Assembly: GCA_030734395.1 (NCBI GenBank)
Contig: JAUZTG010000036.1
Span: forward strand, 248,001 to 312,000
DNA: 64,000 bases
Origin: Sarocladium kiliense
Taxonomy: Eukaryota; Ascomycota; Sordariomycetes; Hypocreales; Sarocladiaceae
Reading direction: 5' to 3'
Position 1 is the first letter of the stretch; each line of letters opens with the position of its first letter. The translations under genes were made by a program, and so were the position numbers. This document shows, one piece after another, positions 1 to 11,997 of this stretch. A model generated the notes under the pieces. It saw nothing but the letters and a program-made list of their open reading frames with translations, was not told the DNA's origin and did not search any database.

Positions 1-110
1 CAACACATATCCCCATCCAAAGCAGCAACCAATTTTAGAACGCCTCTCGCCTTAGTTGGACCAGATTCCAGGGAAGTTCTGTAGTATAAGCAACCTTGAA
101 CCACGCTATT

Positions 111-1593
111 CTACTCCTCATCGTCATCCATGCCCTCACCGTCATTGTCTCCCGAGGGAGATCGTTGAGGGCGTGGCTTAGCCTGTTCCTGATCATCGTG
201 CTCCGCCTCCTCCTCCTCCTCAACCGCCAGATCGAGCATTGGGTTCTCCTTGAAATGGTTGATCCTGGCCAAGGCGATTTCGGTTGGATCTTCGACCATA
301 ATGTCAAGTTGGTGGATAATATCCTCATCTTCTTGCTGGAAACCGGCTTTACGGGCGATGTTCTTGGTTCTTTGTGGCCGGATCTGGATCTTCTGCATAA
401 CTGGGTAATAATAGACTGCCTTTTGCAGAGGGAACGTATCACTGTCGTTGCTAGCAAGCAAGACATCGACGTCGTATTTCGTTTCGTGACTGAGCTCGAT
501 CTCTGATGCCGTCTCATATGCACGCAGCTTCATAAACTGGAAGCAACCCCGAGAAGTGCCATCATCGTCCTTCGACTCGTTGGTGTAAAGGTTCTCACTG
601 TTCTTATCGGGATCCTCGGGGTCCGCCTTCCTTGCGAAGTTCTCGGCAGTCTTCTTGGTGTCGGGAAGATAGTACTCGAAGTTCAACGTGTTCTGTGGTC
701 TTGGGTTGTTCACGGGGTCCAGCTCATATGCCTCAAGCGCCGCCTGGAAAGCTTCCTCCTCCTCTTGCGACCTGTCTGTTGGCCTAAAGATACCCTTCAA
801 CAGACGTGTGTCATAGGTGGAGCCGCTTTGAACTGGGTTCGTGAGGAACTTGACGGACACATATGCGCCCGAATCGGGCATCGCCTCCACGTCTGGCAGA
901 AGCGGCCGGGAGTCAACGAGTGTGAGATTCTTTCTTGACGGATGTTTGATCCTCTTCGGATCTCTGAGGTATTGCTCTGCTACTTCGAAGCTCTTGTCGA
1001 TCTTGCGCTTGATGACTTCGGGCGAATCCGCGGCTGCTTCGGGGGCCTTTCGTGGTCGTGGTCCCTTCTTGAGAAGTACTCGGCCTCCACCGTTGAGGTC
1101 TTTGCTTGTCGAGGCCAAAGAAGAGATGTATTCGGTACGTCGAAGGAAGGAAACGTTCGCTTCGGCGACCTTGGGCTTGCCAAGAGCAGTGAGCGGGCGT
1201 AGGAGCGCACGATCGTGGGGATGGATTGGCGGTTGCTGGATGGGAGGCTGGATTGCTGCACACAGTAAGTCAGTCTTGTCCATCACATTCACTGCGTGCG
1301 TTATTTCAGAGGCACTTACAACTCTCATCTCCATCAAAGACGCCTGGCATGCCCACCAGGTCCAGGGGCATGCCCAGCTCGGCATCGACCTCGATGTTCA
1401 GCGGCTGCTCTCTCGCTAACCTTGATGCAAAGGCCGGGTTGGTGTATTGACCGCTTGAAAGACCGGTGTTTGGGATGTCGAGGAGCTTCGGAGGGACCGG
1501 TGGCGGCGGGAGGGCATTTGAGAAGCGGATGCGAGCGATGAAGTCCTGGTGAATTACGCGCTCAGGCCCAGGGCCTGAGAAGCCCGACGACAT
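111..1593 (-). CDS. PAF1: RNA polymerase II-associated factor Paf1 (Paf1 complex subunit)
   Basis: Two exons on the minus strand, 1320..1593 and 111..1255, with a 64-nt GT-AG intron at 1256..1319; the joined frame gives 472 aa. The N-terminus has the family hallmark of an RVIHQD stretch followed by a proline run and PPKLLDIPNTGL. The middle carries the conserved VSFLRRTEYIS segment, and the C-terminus is a glutamate/aspartate-rich tail, as in fungal Paf1. In the family, Paf1 scaffolds the nuclear complex that travels with RNA polymerase II and promotes H2B ubiquitylation and elongation. The start ATG opens directly into the conserved N-terminus, so the start is secure. Length is normal for the family. 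Confidence 0.95.
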
Positions 1594-2163
1594 CGTGGCG
1601 CGCCGAAGTGTGTACGCAGCTGATAAGTTGAAGCTTTATGGGAACTGTTGGATGAGAGCGAACTTTCAATGGCGCCGTCAGTCTGTTTCGAGGTTGAGAT
1701 GAAGGGATGGTTGGCGGTGGTCGGAGGTGACGTTGGCTGGTGCTAAAACCCGAAGGTGCGCCAACGACACGATGCGAAAAAGCCAGGCTACATGGGCGAG
1801 GCTGAGAAGCTCCCCACACCCTTTTCACCACCACTCGAGCAGGACGCACGCCGCCGTGCATGCAATCGGAACTGAAGGCGATTCGCTTTACGCAAACAAT
1901 GGTTCATATTTTTGGCATCATGATTAAGTTTCATTACCGACTGCATGGGCGCCGTCGTGCGAGATCGTTCTAGCCCTGCAGTAAGAGTCTATATAAGGTC
2001 GGTCTTCAGATCCATCATCTGGTGTCTCATAGCGACCATTGCCCGCCAATTCCATCAACCCCGTGTAGATCGCTCCAATTCGCGGGAGAGGCATTGACTT
2101 CCGTCCTCTCCTTCGAGACCTGTGCCCGCCCAATGGTCGCATAGTTGCATCGGGCCCGAGGCC
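1594..2163. other. Intergenic, PAF1 5' side and RER1 3' side
   Basis: About 570 bp upstream of PAF1 and downstream of RER1. The short ORFs here show no family features. It should hold the PAF1 promoter and the RER1 3' UTR; no specific element was recognised. Confidence 0.5.
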
Positions 2164-2910
2164 TCAGTTGCTGTTCTTGTTGTACTTCTTCTTGCCCATG
2201 GTGAAGGGAACGTAGCGGTACTTGATCATGTGCTGAATTTGTCTCCGCACTAATTCCATCATTATTTACCTGCTAAAGCCCGGCATCTAGATTGGTGGCG
2301 ACTTACTGGTCAGGACGAAAAGGATGATCCAATAGAAGAGCAGCACCGGCCAGAAGACCGGCACGTCGAAGATCTCCCACCAACTGCAGAAGAAGGCAAT
2401 GACCACAGCTCTCGTCGCCCAGTACCAGAACTTGAATTCTGGGAGGCGACGGATGAAGGGCTTGAATTCCTCGTCGGACTTAGTTGGAAGAGTTCCGACA
2501 GAGCCATCCTCCATTTCGTTATCGAGTTCATCGCTCGATGGGTCGAATTTGGGCTGGAGGAAAGCCAGAAACAGGTTGAGGAGGTAAATACCGAGTGCAT
2601 AGGCCACTTGTTTGAATATTAGCAGTGTCCAAGCGCCATCTCGACCATGTGAACCTACCGATATACCAACCCTGCGCGAACAGGATGCGCAACATGAACA
2701 GGAACAGGCAGACACCTGTGCCAACCCATCGGTACGTAACGAAAGGGGTCGACTGGTCTAGAAGGGCTTGGTAACGCTGTCATCTGTCAGTACGGCAGCT
2801 TTGCAGGATGGGGAGACGCGATGCGCCGGCACGGAACACACCTGCTGTAGCTTGGAGGTCGTGGCGCTGACAGCCTCGAAAGGGGTCTGATCGGGCTCCT
2901 GCGAATCCAT
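2164..2910 (-). CDS. RER1: Rer1 family ER retrieval receptor
   Basis: Four exons on the minus strand: 2842..2910, 2659..2776, 2307..2606 and 2164..2249. Introns are 65, 52 and 57 nt, and the joined frame gives 190 aa. The N-terminus starts [14 protein letters not shown]. The body contains the family signatures [36 protein letters not shown] and [16 protein letters not shown], and it ends in a basic tail with [15 protein letters not shown]. Four hydrophobic membrane segments are visible, as expected. Rer1 recycles between Golgi and ER in COPI vesicles and returns certain membrane proteins to the ER. The last exon was found by following the frame past the stop of the longest ORF. Confidence 0.95.
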
Positions 2911-3617
2911 GGTGTCCAGACTTCCAACCAAAAGCAACGGCGCAAAGGGACGATAAAAGCTGACAGGGAATTAAACGTGTTCCAAAGGAGTGAAGAGAAG
3001 AGACAAGGTGTCCCGGTGGGAAGAAAGGCCGCGTCACAAGAAAGGGTGTCGAGGATGGAGGACCAGAAAATCGAGAGCAGTCAGTGTGGCACCATCGTAT
3101 CGCGAATTGGCGGCGTCCCACTGTCGCGCAACGGATTTGGCGGGATGCCTCCAGCGCTGGGGGCGAATGCAACAGTGGGCAAGGACGCGCGCAACGTGGC
3201 TTGAACTCGCTGGGGCTCCCTCCTGAACCCCTGATTTTGCGGCTCGTTGGCGCCACACAGGGCCTGCTCAGCCACGAACGTCCGTGCTGACCGAATGCTT
3301 GCGGCGAAACAATGCTCCGGTCTCCGCATCAAGCATTACCTCATGCCAACGTGGAGGAGGAGTTGCTATGGTGGGGCTGGGTGTCCTTACCCTCGGCTCT
3401 AAGAGCCGATGCTTTCCATCTGCGACGCTGGACAGCTCGGGACAGCTGCTCCCAGATGTCTTTTCCTCCATTGACATCTTCACAATCAGTGTCATTTCCT
3501 ACCATTGACATTAGATCGCCTGTTGTTTGATCCTTGATTCGTGCAAATCGTGGTACCCACTCCTAATCAACACATCGATCGCAACTATCATCACAAGCGG
3601 ATCGATTGAAAGACAAC
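2911..3617. promoter_or_regulatory. Divergent promoter between RER1 and the enoyl-CoA hydratase gene
   Basis: About 707 bp separate the two start codons. No gene-like ORF is present, only short ORFs without family features. No specific binding site was assigned. Confidence 0.5.
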
Positions 3618-4544
3618 ATGAACGCTCTCCGACTCTTGCGGCCATGTGCCGTCCGCGCCGTCCCTTTCCAGCCCTCAACTCTTCCACGAGTTGTTCGCAG
3701 CTACTCTTCCAAGACATATGAGTACATCCAGGTCTCTCAACCGAAGCCTGGTGTTGGACAAGGTGAGAGCTCCGCAGCGAGTGCAAGGTTGGGGCTTAGC
3801 TGACATGATCCAGTGACTCTTAACCGACCCAAGGCTCTCAATGCCCTTTGCACACCCCTCATCAAGGAGCTCAACGAAGCTCTTACCGACTTCAGCGACT
3901 CTAAGGACACTTCGGTCATTGTCCTGACCGGATCGCAGAAGGCTTTTGCAGCTGGAGCCGACATCAAGGAAATGGCACCCCTTACATTTGCCGATGCATA
4001 CACAAACTCCTTCATCGAATCGTGGTCAAATCTTACTACACAAGTCAAGGTTCCTATCATAGCCGCGGTATCTGGTCACGCTCTCGGAGGTGGCTGTGAG
4101 CTTGCCATGATGTGCGACCTCATCTACTGTACGGAGACCGCCAACTTTGGTCAGCCTGAGATTAAGCTCGGCACCATTCCTGGCGCCGGCGGCAGCCAAC
4201 GTCTAACTCGGGCGATTGGCAAGGCAAAGGCCATGGAACTGATTCTCAGTGGAAAGTCGTTCAGCGGTGTTGAGGCAGAGAAGTGGGGTATTGCCGCGAG
4301 AACGTTCCCAACATACGAGGCGCTCATGGAGGAGACCATGAAGCTTGCCGAGACCATTGCGAGCTACTCTCGCGTGGCTATCATGGGCTGCAAGGAGGTG
4401 GTCAACAAGAGCCAGGACCTGCCGCTGCGTGATGGTGTCGAGTATGAGAGGCGCGTCTTCCATGGCATCTTTGGCAGCCAGGACCAGAAGATCGGGATGA
4501 AGGCGTTTGCAGAGAAGAAGAAGGCTGAGTGGACTCACTCATAA
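3618..4544 (+). CDS. Mitochondrial short-chain enoyl-CoA hydratase (ECHS1-like)
   Basis: Two exons, 3618..3762 and 3814..4544, with a 51-nt intron; 291 aa. The first ~40 residues are arginine-rich and lack acidic residues, a likely mitochondrial presequence. The crotonase core follows: VTLNRPKALNAL, then FAAGADIKEM (oxyanion-hole segment), HALGGGCELAMMCD and FGQPEIKLGTIPGAGG. The two catalytic glutamates fall at residues 144 and 164, the positions used in mammalian ECHS1. The expected role is hydration of trans-2-enoyl-CoA in mitochondrial beta-oxidation and branched-chain amino acid breakdown. The start lies in a good context and directly precedes the presequence. Confidence 0.95.
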
Positions 4545-5105
4545 TCGGACATAAGATGTACAACTCAATAAAAGCTGTATGAAGCGAATGAGACTTGGTG
4601 ACTATCCAACCTGTTTCTTCGCTGGCCATGATGTAGCTCCTGCCTCTCTGCTTTTCTTGGTTCCCCAAGGCTCACACTGTTCACCGAAAGTAACCTCATG
4701 GGGCACATTGACAAGTGCCAGAGGTCATCGCTGGGTGAGCATGATTGCTGCCTTCAGGGAACAGTCACTCTGTGCGAAGCCCAACCTAACAAACAGAGAA
4801 AAAAACACATCGCGCTTTCACAAGGCACCGACGTTTGAGTGTCCGAACACATCAACGTGCATGATGCATGCTGCGGGCTAATTCCAAGGCTGTCCAAACC
4901 GTCAAAGCTTGGTCTGTCGCGCAGCTTGCTCAGTGTGCTTAGGCCAGCCCCGCCACCGTAACTGGGCACTTGGCGGTCGCTGCCGCCTGACCATCCAACG
5001 ACGGTCAGGTCTTGACCTCGTATCCTCTTCTGCCGCTCGCTCCCACATTCTTTTGTCTTTTCGCCCAGGCGATGGAGCCGTCAGCGACGAGCAACACTAT
5101 CATGA
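4545..5105. other. Intergenic upstream of the RING/SH3 gene
   Basis: About 560 bp with the 3' end of the hydratase gene and the promoter and leader of the next gene. Two ATGs shortly before the chosen start (5072 and 5102) are in another frame, which the first intron would disrupt. Nothing else recognised. Confidence 0.5.
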
Positions 5106-8084
5106 ATGGAGTCCCAACCGCCGGAACTGGATCTCGAAAGAGAGCTGACCTGCTCGGTGAGTGTCCCGCCGTTTCGCGCCCACCTGTGAAGATGCCCCGC
5201 GCAAGCCACTGACGAGACGAAATCATAGATATGCGCAGTGCTCCTCTACCAGCCGTTGACGCTTCTTGACTGTTTGCATACCTTTTGCGGCGCGTGCCTC
5301 AAGGAGTGGTTCACCTACCAAGCGGCAACAGCCGAGCGATCGAGAACGTTACCAGAGTCCGGGTCCAGCATCGTCAACTGTCCATCATGTCGCGCCTCGG
5401 TACGAGATACCAGGCACAATGCCACCGTCGTCACTCTCCTCGACATGTTCGTAGCCGCTCACCCGGACAAGGCGCGCTCTGATGCGGAGAAGGAGGAGAT
5501 GGCAGGGAAATACAAGCCCGGAGACCAGGTTCTGCCACAGGTCAGGAGGCGCAGGCGCACGTCAGCTGAGCGACGAGCCGATGCTGAAGATCAGAGATTG
5601 ATCGACGAGGTTCGCGAGCTCAGCCTACGAGAAGTCAGTGGGGGCAGTTCCTCCCAACCACGACCAAGGCGACGAAGGGAGAGTCGTTCTGTCGATGCCC
5701 ATGGAAGCTCGTCTAGGGACCGCAGTCTTGACAGCAGCCGACAGCGTCGTGTGCGAGATCGTTACCAAGCCGACGAAAGTGGCCGTCGCAGTAGTGACCA
5801 GCTTCTTGCTGATGGGGCCCGGAGACGGCGTCGTCGCAGTGAGGATGGGTCGAGAAGGATTGAGCATCAGTCGTCCTTGCGATCCTTGATTGGGTCTGAG
5901 AACATGAGTGAGCGGGAGATCCAGCGAGAGATAGAGGACTTCGCGCGACAAATCCAGGAAGAAGGGCTCCTTGACGGACTTGATCTTGATAATATCGACT
6001 TGAGCCGCGACGACGAGCTCAGCCGCAGGCTGGCGGAAGCATACCGACGACGGCAACGCGAGCGAGAACGAGAACGACCACGGCATGATGCTTCGTCTCG
6101 AAGAAACACTGCCAGCAATCAGTCACGACCATCTGAGCTCACTGTCTCTGACTCACGACCCCCGACGTCAGATCGCAGGAGTCGTTCAGACAGTCGTCAA
6201 CGCCCTCACTCAAGATCTGTAAGCTCGACGGGTCAACTGGATGATCGTAGCCGGCCACCCTCCTCAATGCCTGCAAATCTCGATGTCCGGGATCCTTCAA
6301 GCAGAGCAAGACGACGTACTGGTAGTAGCGGCAGGAGGTCAACTGCCCCAGTCTCGCCATCGCCTGCAGAGGCTCGACCTGCCACCCGCTCACAGACGGA
6401 TCTTTCGTTGCGAACCCAACCTGCTGAGCTAGCCGCTCAGAGGCCGAATATCACTGATGCCAGAAGCTCAAGCACACCTACAGTATCAACTGCTGCTATG
6501 GCTTCTGCCACAGAACTTCCGGGATCCACCACTTCTACAAACGGAACCAATACACCCGTCTCGCAAACGCATCAATCCTTCGCGAATAGGATGCCTCCTC
6601 CCGAGCAAGCTTCGAGCCCGGCTCCGGTTCAAGCTCCGACTCAACCTCCGCCTCCACCACCCACTACAGCACCTGCAGCACCTGCAGCACCGACTGAACC
6701 AAACCCAGTCCCACCACCCACCTCTTCCTCCACACTAAGGGCACACCGCCCAGCAGAGCTGGCCATGGTTCACTCGTCTGTATCTAGCCCTTTGGCAAGT
6801 CCGACAACTGGGGGCCATCAGCGGAAGCGATCTCAACTCTACCCCGAACCATCAATAACTTGCTCAAGATGCAACAAGACACATATTGAGTACGAGCTGC
6901 ACTACAACTGTGGTGTATGCTCGGGTGGCCAGTGGAACATTTGCCTTCAATGCTACCGAGCTGGCAAAGGTTGTCAGTACTGGTTTGGTTTTGGGTATGG
7001 TGCATGGAAGAAGTGGGAGCACGCTCGAGAGCTCTCTCAGGAGGATATGCCAATGCCACACATGCTCACCGCATGCCGCTATCTCCCCCCTCCCAGTACC
7101 CCCGGTGGCGCTGACGGTCGCAAGACTTTGACAACTGATGATCCTCGGCAGCGGCTCGAAAGTGGCACATTCTGTGTCCGTTGTTACGCTTGGACAAACT
7201 TATGCTACTGGAGATGTGACGTGTGCAATGAGGGAGACTGGGGCTACTGCAATGACTGCGTGAACCAGGGTAACTCCTGCACACACATGCTTCTGCCCCT
7301 CACACATGAGACAACCCAGTCAAATCATCATGGCCGTCCAAGTAGCCCTCGTTCGCCCGGACGCCCTCCAGCAGCTGCCCTACTCACTGGCCCTCACGCC
7401 TCTAGCATCGGGCCGTTCAAGCCGCTGACCTTCAATACCCGCTGCGACATATGCCAGGATCCTATATTACCAAACCGAGCCCGCTATCATTGCTATAGCT
7501 GCACAAGTTCGCTCGTACCGGATGCATCTCCTGGTGATTACGATATCTGCTCAGGTTGCTACAAGAACCTTGTCTCGCAGGGCCAGATCAGCGCAGAGAA
7601 CGGCTACACAGGCTGGAGAAGATGTTTGAACGGCCATAGAATGGTCATTGTCGGATTCACTGAGGGCAAGGTTGGTCAGTGGCGATACGTCGACAGAGAC
7701 CTCGTGGGTGGCAGAACTCTGCTTCAAGAACCGTATGAAGGAGTACAGCACCAGGGCAAAGGGCTGCAGAAATGGACATGGAAGCAAGGAAGTCAAAGTT
7801 GGGCACGATTAGTTACAGAGGAGGTCAAGGACACTGCACCGACAAGTGACGAGTCAATTGCCATCTCGGATAGCTTTCCACCAGAAGGCGGTCTTGGCAA
7901 GCGGGCGCTGGCGAAGTGGTCGTGGTTCCCACAAGCTGGAGCAGATGATGAGCTCCTATTCCCAAGAGGGGGTGAGGTCCGTGAGATCGAGGATGTCAAC
8001 GGAGACTGGTTTTACGGAACGTACATGGGTGCCAAGGGATTGTTTCCAGCGCCTTATGTACGGTTGGTCCAGGACGGAACATGA
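5106..8084 (+). CDS. RING finger protein with tandem cysteine-rich modules and C-terminal SH3 domain (putative E3 ubiquitin ligase)
   Basis: Two exons, 5106..5156 and 5229..8084 (72-nt intron); 968 aa. I chose ATG 5106 because it is the only nearby start that keeps frame across the intron and completes the first cysteine pair. The C3HC4 RING uses C16, C19, C32, H34, C37, C40, C68 and C71. A long low-complexity Arg/Ser-rich region follows (~90-450), then a Pro-rich stretch. Three cysteine clusters of ZZ-like spacing lie near residues 560, 665 and 755. A C-terminal SH3 domain (~908-965, with ALAKWSWFP and GLFPAPYVRLV) closes the protein. RING domains usually recruit E2 enzymes, so ubiquitin ligase activity is inferred. 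Substrates are unknown; the SH3 and Pro-rich parts suggest a scaffold. Confidence 0.85.
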
Positions 8085-8474
8085 TAAATGAGCTTGATGA
8101 TCTCACAAGGTTGCATGAATGGAGGTGTTCTGATCTAGAAACATAGCGATTAGTATGGATCTTTATTTTGACTATGAAAAGCACCAAGTCTTCGAACAAC
8201 GTGAACAAAACAGCAGGGACCTAGATCAAGTAGCAGACATACAAACTGGACTCCGGACTCGGCTGCGGGTCTCGGCCGCAGCCCTGACGTGATCGAGCTC
8301 CGGCGGCCCACATTGGGGACCTTCGACGGCATTGAGCTTCGCCCATACAGCTGCAACATTCTTTCAGCTTACCAACCCTCGAACCGGTCACGTTCTGTGC
8401 TTCCTGTCGATTCAATCGCTCGCCCTCGAGCCGTCCTCCTTCTGTAGCGAACATCGCCTGCGACTCGACCTACC
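8085..8474. other. Intergenic
   Basis: 390 bp holding the 3' end of the RING/SH3 gene and the promoter of the cysteine synthase-like gene. Nothing specific recognised. Confidence 0.5.
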
Positions 8475-9653
8475 ATGTTTCGACATAGCGTACGACGGCT
8501 CGCTATTGCTGCGGCAAAAGCGGCCGAGCCCAACGCGCACACCCTCGCTGTTTCGCAGGCGCAAGGCGTCTCCAAGGGTCTGACTGGAGGTACGAGTGAC
8601 TATTCTCAGTATTCTTCGTTCCATTGATATGGCCTATGGTACTGAGTATGTTTAGCGATCGGAAATACGCCCCTCATTCGCCTGAATCACATCTCCGATC
8701 AAACAGGATGCGAGGTCCTCGGCAAGGCCGAGTTCATGAACCCTGGCGGCTCCGTGAAGGATCGTGCAGCCCTCTACGTCGTCAAGGATGCTGAGGAGCG
8801 TGGTCTCCTCCGTCCAGGTGGTACTGTTGTCGAGGGCACAGCTGGCAACACCGGTATCGGTCTCGCTCATGTGTGCCGATCCCGCGGATACAAGCTCGTC
8901 ATCTACATGCCCAACACCCAGTCTCAAGGCAAGATCGATCTCCTACGCCTTCTCGGCGCTGAGGTCTATCCCGTCCCCGCCGTTGCGTTCGATAACCCGG
9001 AGAACTACAACCACCAGGCGAAGAGGCATGCGGAGAGGCTCGACAATGCGGTTTGGACGAATCAGTTCGATAACACCGCCAACAGGAGGGCGCATATCGA
9101 GACGACCGGACCTGAGATCTGGGCGCAGACTGGTGGCAAGGTCGATGCATTCACTTGCTCCACCGGTACGGCAGGTACCCTCGCTGGTGTGACGAGGTAC
9201 CTCAAGGATATCTCCAACGGTCAGGTGAAGAGCTTCCTCGCCGACCCACCGGGCAGTGTTCTGCACTCTTACATCCAGTCTGGTGGCAAGCTTATTGAGC
9301 GCACTGGCTCAAGTATCACCGAGGGTATTGGCCAGGGCCGCATCACAGACAATCTCCAACCAGACCTGGCGCTTCTCGACGGCTCACTTCACATTGCTGA
9401 TGAGAAGAGCATTGAGATGGTGTACCGCTGCTTGGACGAGGAAGGCTTGTACCTTGGTGCCAGCTCATCGCTCAATGTCGTTGCTGCTAAGGAGGTCGCG
9501 GAGAAGCTGGGCAAGGGTCACACTGTCGTGACGATGCTGTGCGATGGTGCCTACAGATATGCTGACAGGCTCTTCTCACGCAAGTGGCTGTCAGAAAAGA
9601 AGTTGTTGGGAGCTATCCCCAAGCACCTGGAAAAGTACATTGTGCTTCCTTAG
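8475..9653 (+). CDS. Cysteine synthase-like PLP enzyme, probably mitochondrial (cysteine synthase 2 type)
   Basis: Two exons, 8475..8589 and 8656..9653 (66-nt intron); 370 aa. The N-terminus ([18 protein letters not shown]) is basic and looks like a mitochondrial leader. The fold-type II PLP core is clear: [11 protein letters not shown], then [11 protein letters not shown], whose Lys73 should bind PLP, then [15 protein letters not shown], and a GTAGTLAG phosphate-binding loop. The family makes cysteine from O-acetylserine (or a related activated serine) and sulfide. It most resembles the fungal cysteine synthase 2 group, related to the yeast outer-membrane protein Mcy1, whose exact substrate is less certain than that of the main cytosolic enzyme. 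Confidence 0.88.
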
Positions 9654-9743
9654 TTATAGAAGGCTCTCCAAGAATAGTGTACACTATACAATAATCGTGT
9701 CAAGTTTCGCATCCGCCCTTTTTGATATTGCTTCCAATGTCGT

Positions 9744-11037
9744 CTACGTGGCCGCATCAGCCGCCGGCTCCGCCCAAGTAGGTGCCCGTCCAAGAACCCG
9801 CTGATAAGCCAGTGCGAGGACGGGTAATCGGTTGCGGAAATGAGCGTCCAACTCGGCACTATCTGTTATTATGCCCGTGAGGTAGTCGTCGATTTTCTTG
9901 CCAATGTCGGGAAGAGGTTCACAAGTCTGCCCCAAAACAGCTGGTGCGCCCTCGCAAGCCTTGATATTGTGGGCGATCATCTGTACAATATGGAAGTGAC
10001 CAATGGTCTGGAAGGACATGGAGGTGACATGAGTGGCTCCGTCGGCCTTCGTGCGTGTCCTGCGACGGAGTGAGTTGAGGCCAAGTTGGTCGATTTCTAG
10101 CTCCAGAGGACCGTCTGTTGCGGCATCTGGCCTGAGCCACACAGCACGAAGACGCTCGACTTCGTCACCAAGGAGCGTTAGCTGAGTCTCGCTCGGGCTT
10201 TCAGAGGCCTGGATGTCCGAGAGACGAGCCGCAACCATCATACCTCTGGCGAGTCTGGAAGAACGAAGGTCCTTCAAGCCAGACAGATCAGAGTGAGGTG
10301 GCCGTTCCAGAATGTCCTGCACTTGTTCCAACCACTTGATGGCTTGGGTATGATTTTCTGTCGTAGCTCGATTGGCGATAGCCGAAAGGACCATCAGACC
10401 GCTCTCGTCGGTCTTCAGTAGATATCCGGTATCCTGAGCATGTCTGGCGCAGTCAATGACACTGAATAGTTGCTCATGCACGATCGCAATTCTGGTGGCG
10501 AAGCCGAAATGATGTGATTTCAGGACAATGCCAGCCTTCTTGAACCCAGCGAACAAGGTTTCCAGGTTGGCCCAATCCTCCTGTGTTGACATGTTGCGGA
10601 TGGCATCCTTGTAGATCTTTTTCGAAGGAGGGCGTGTTGCCGGTAGAACGAGGCTGGTATATTTATGCGTGAGACCTTCAATCTCAATCACAACGGGATT
10701 CTGTTCGATGTAGTTCTTCCGCTTCGGATCCTTGAGGATTCCCTGTTGCTCCTTTGGGAGGTGGGCCGGGAGGGTAATCTTCTCTTGAATCTCATTCAAG
10801 ATAGAACGAAGATTTTCGTTACTCGTCTCGCCGAAGACAGCTCTGACATCTGCTCGCCAAAGTCGTCAGCGTCTGCGACATTGTCTGGTGACCTGCACAA
10901 GAGTGCAAGGACGACTTACGATGTCTTCGCGAGGTGCTGAAGCTTCTGGAGTACCGGCTAATTGAAGCTGCAGAGCCTGAAGTGGCTTGGGCTCTACTCA
11001 CAGCTCTGGAGAAGAGCAGGCTCATTGATGTTGGCAT
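9744..11037 (-). CDS. Predicted mitochondrial protein of unknown function, alpha-helical
   Basis: Two exons, 10920..11037 and 9744..10849, with a 70-nt intron; 407 aa. The first ~40 residues (MPTSMSLLFSRAVSRAQ and onward through SFSTSRRH) form a typical basic, serine-rich mitochondrial presequence. An alternative start at 11025 shortens it by four residues. The rest is soluble and mainly helical, with segments such as EDWANLETLFAGFKKAG and HTQAIKWLEQVQDIL that could form PPR/TPR-like hairpins, but I could not recognise a family. It is transcribed away from the mitoribosomal bL19m gene across a 256-bp shared promoter, which hints at, but does not show, a role in mitochondrial gene expression. 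Confidence 0.75.
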
Positions 11038-11293
11038 GGTTGTGGAATGCAGCAATGGCTCTGAGGATGTTGCTCAGGAGTTCTTTGGCAAGTAGCTCGA
11101 TATCGAGACTGCATCGCGTGCAGCGGAAAACTTAATGTGGGTCGCCAGGCACTCGGCGCCAATCATGGCTGGCGTCAAGGCCCCTGTCAGTCTAGCAGCA
11201 AAACCTCGCCTCGATTTCTGAAGCTCCGTAACGCAGCAACAGCAAGTCACCAACCACGTACAGACCAGCAAGCACGACGACGCGTTCGACACG
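11038..11293. promoter_or_regulatory. Compact bidirectional promoter of two mitochondrial genes
   Basis: Only 256 bp separate the start codons of the presequence-bearing helical protein and bL19m. An overlapping minus-strand ORF at 11074..11334 has no coding character and is ignored. Confidence 0.5.
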
Positions 11294-11997
11294 ATGAATG
11301 TTGCGAGCGTCGGGAGGCCTGTTGGCTGCCTCAAAGCAGCCTGCCGTCGGGTCCGCTACGCGAAGGCTTCATACCGTGGAATCGCAACAGCACAGACGAG
11401 GGACTCGACATCGAAATGGATAGTGGCACACAGCAAGCAACAACGTGAGAATGCATTGCAAATCTGACTTTGACAGAAGACGAGACTCACTGATTGCACT
11501 CAGGCGCCGATATTGCTAAAATCTCAAAGTTTACCATCTGGCCTACAGTCCCTTCCGTTACCGCCAACCCTCTGCCGGCCCTGCGAGCGCAGCAGGTTGC
11601 CAAACTCGACCCGACCGGAACCCGTACGCGCATGTTCTCCAAGGAGCATGCCGATAGTGCCAAAGTGGGTGATGTTTTGATGGTGACGCCCAAGTCCGGC
11701 GAGCCATTTGCCGGTGCCTTCATCCAGATCCGTCGCCAGGGGGTGGACACAGCGATCCAGCTTCGCGGACAGCTGATGAAGACGAGCACGGAGATGTGGT
11801 TCAAGATCTACAGCCCGACGGTGGCGGGTATCGACATCATCTGGAGACGGCCAAAGAGGGCAAGGAGGGCCAGGCTCACGTACATGCGCCAGCCGAAGCA
11901 CGATATGGGCAGTGTGGACCAACTGGTGTTCAAGTGGAAGAAGGCAAGATATGCACTGCGGTCCAAGGCAGCGGGACAGCAGGCGAAGAGGAGGTGA
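11294..11997 (+). CDS. Mitochondrial large-subunit ribosomal protein bL19m
   Basis: Two exons, 11294..11444 and 11504..11997, with a 59-nt intron; 214 aa. Residues 1-50 are basic with few acidic residues, a mitochondrial leader. The L19 core follows, with HADSAKVGDVLMVTP and then FAGAFIQIRRQGVDTAIQLR, which is the beta-barrel segment of the bL19 family. A basic tail with RPKRARRARLTYMR is typical of mitochondrial versions. The protein belongs to the large mitoribosomal subunit. The intron phase (1) restores Arg51 at the junction, supporting the splice choice. Confidence 0.92.

Noticed and set aside
11074..11334. 86-codon minus-strand ORF in the promoter of bL19m
   Set aside because: It overlaps the bL19m start antisense and does not splice into the neighbouring gene; the presequence start at 11037 explains that gene better.
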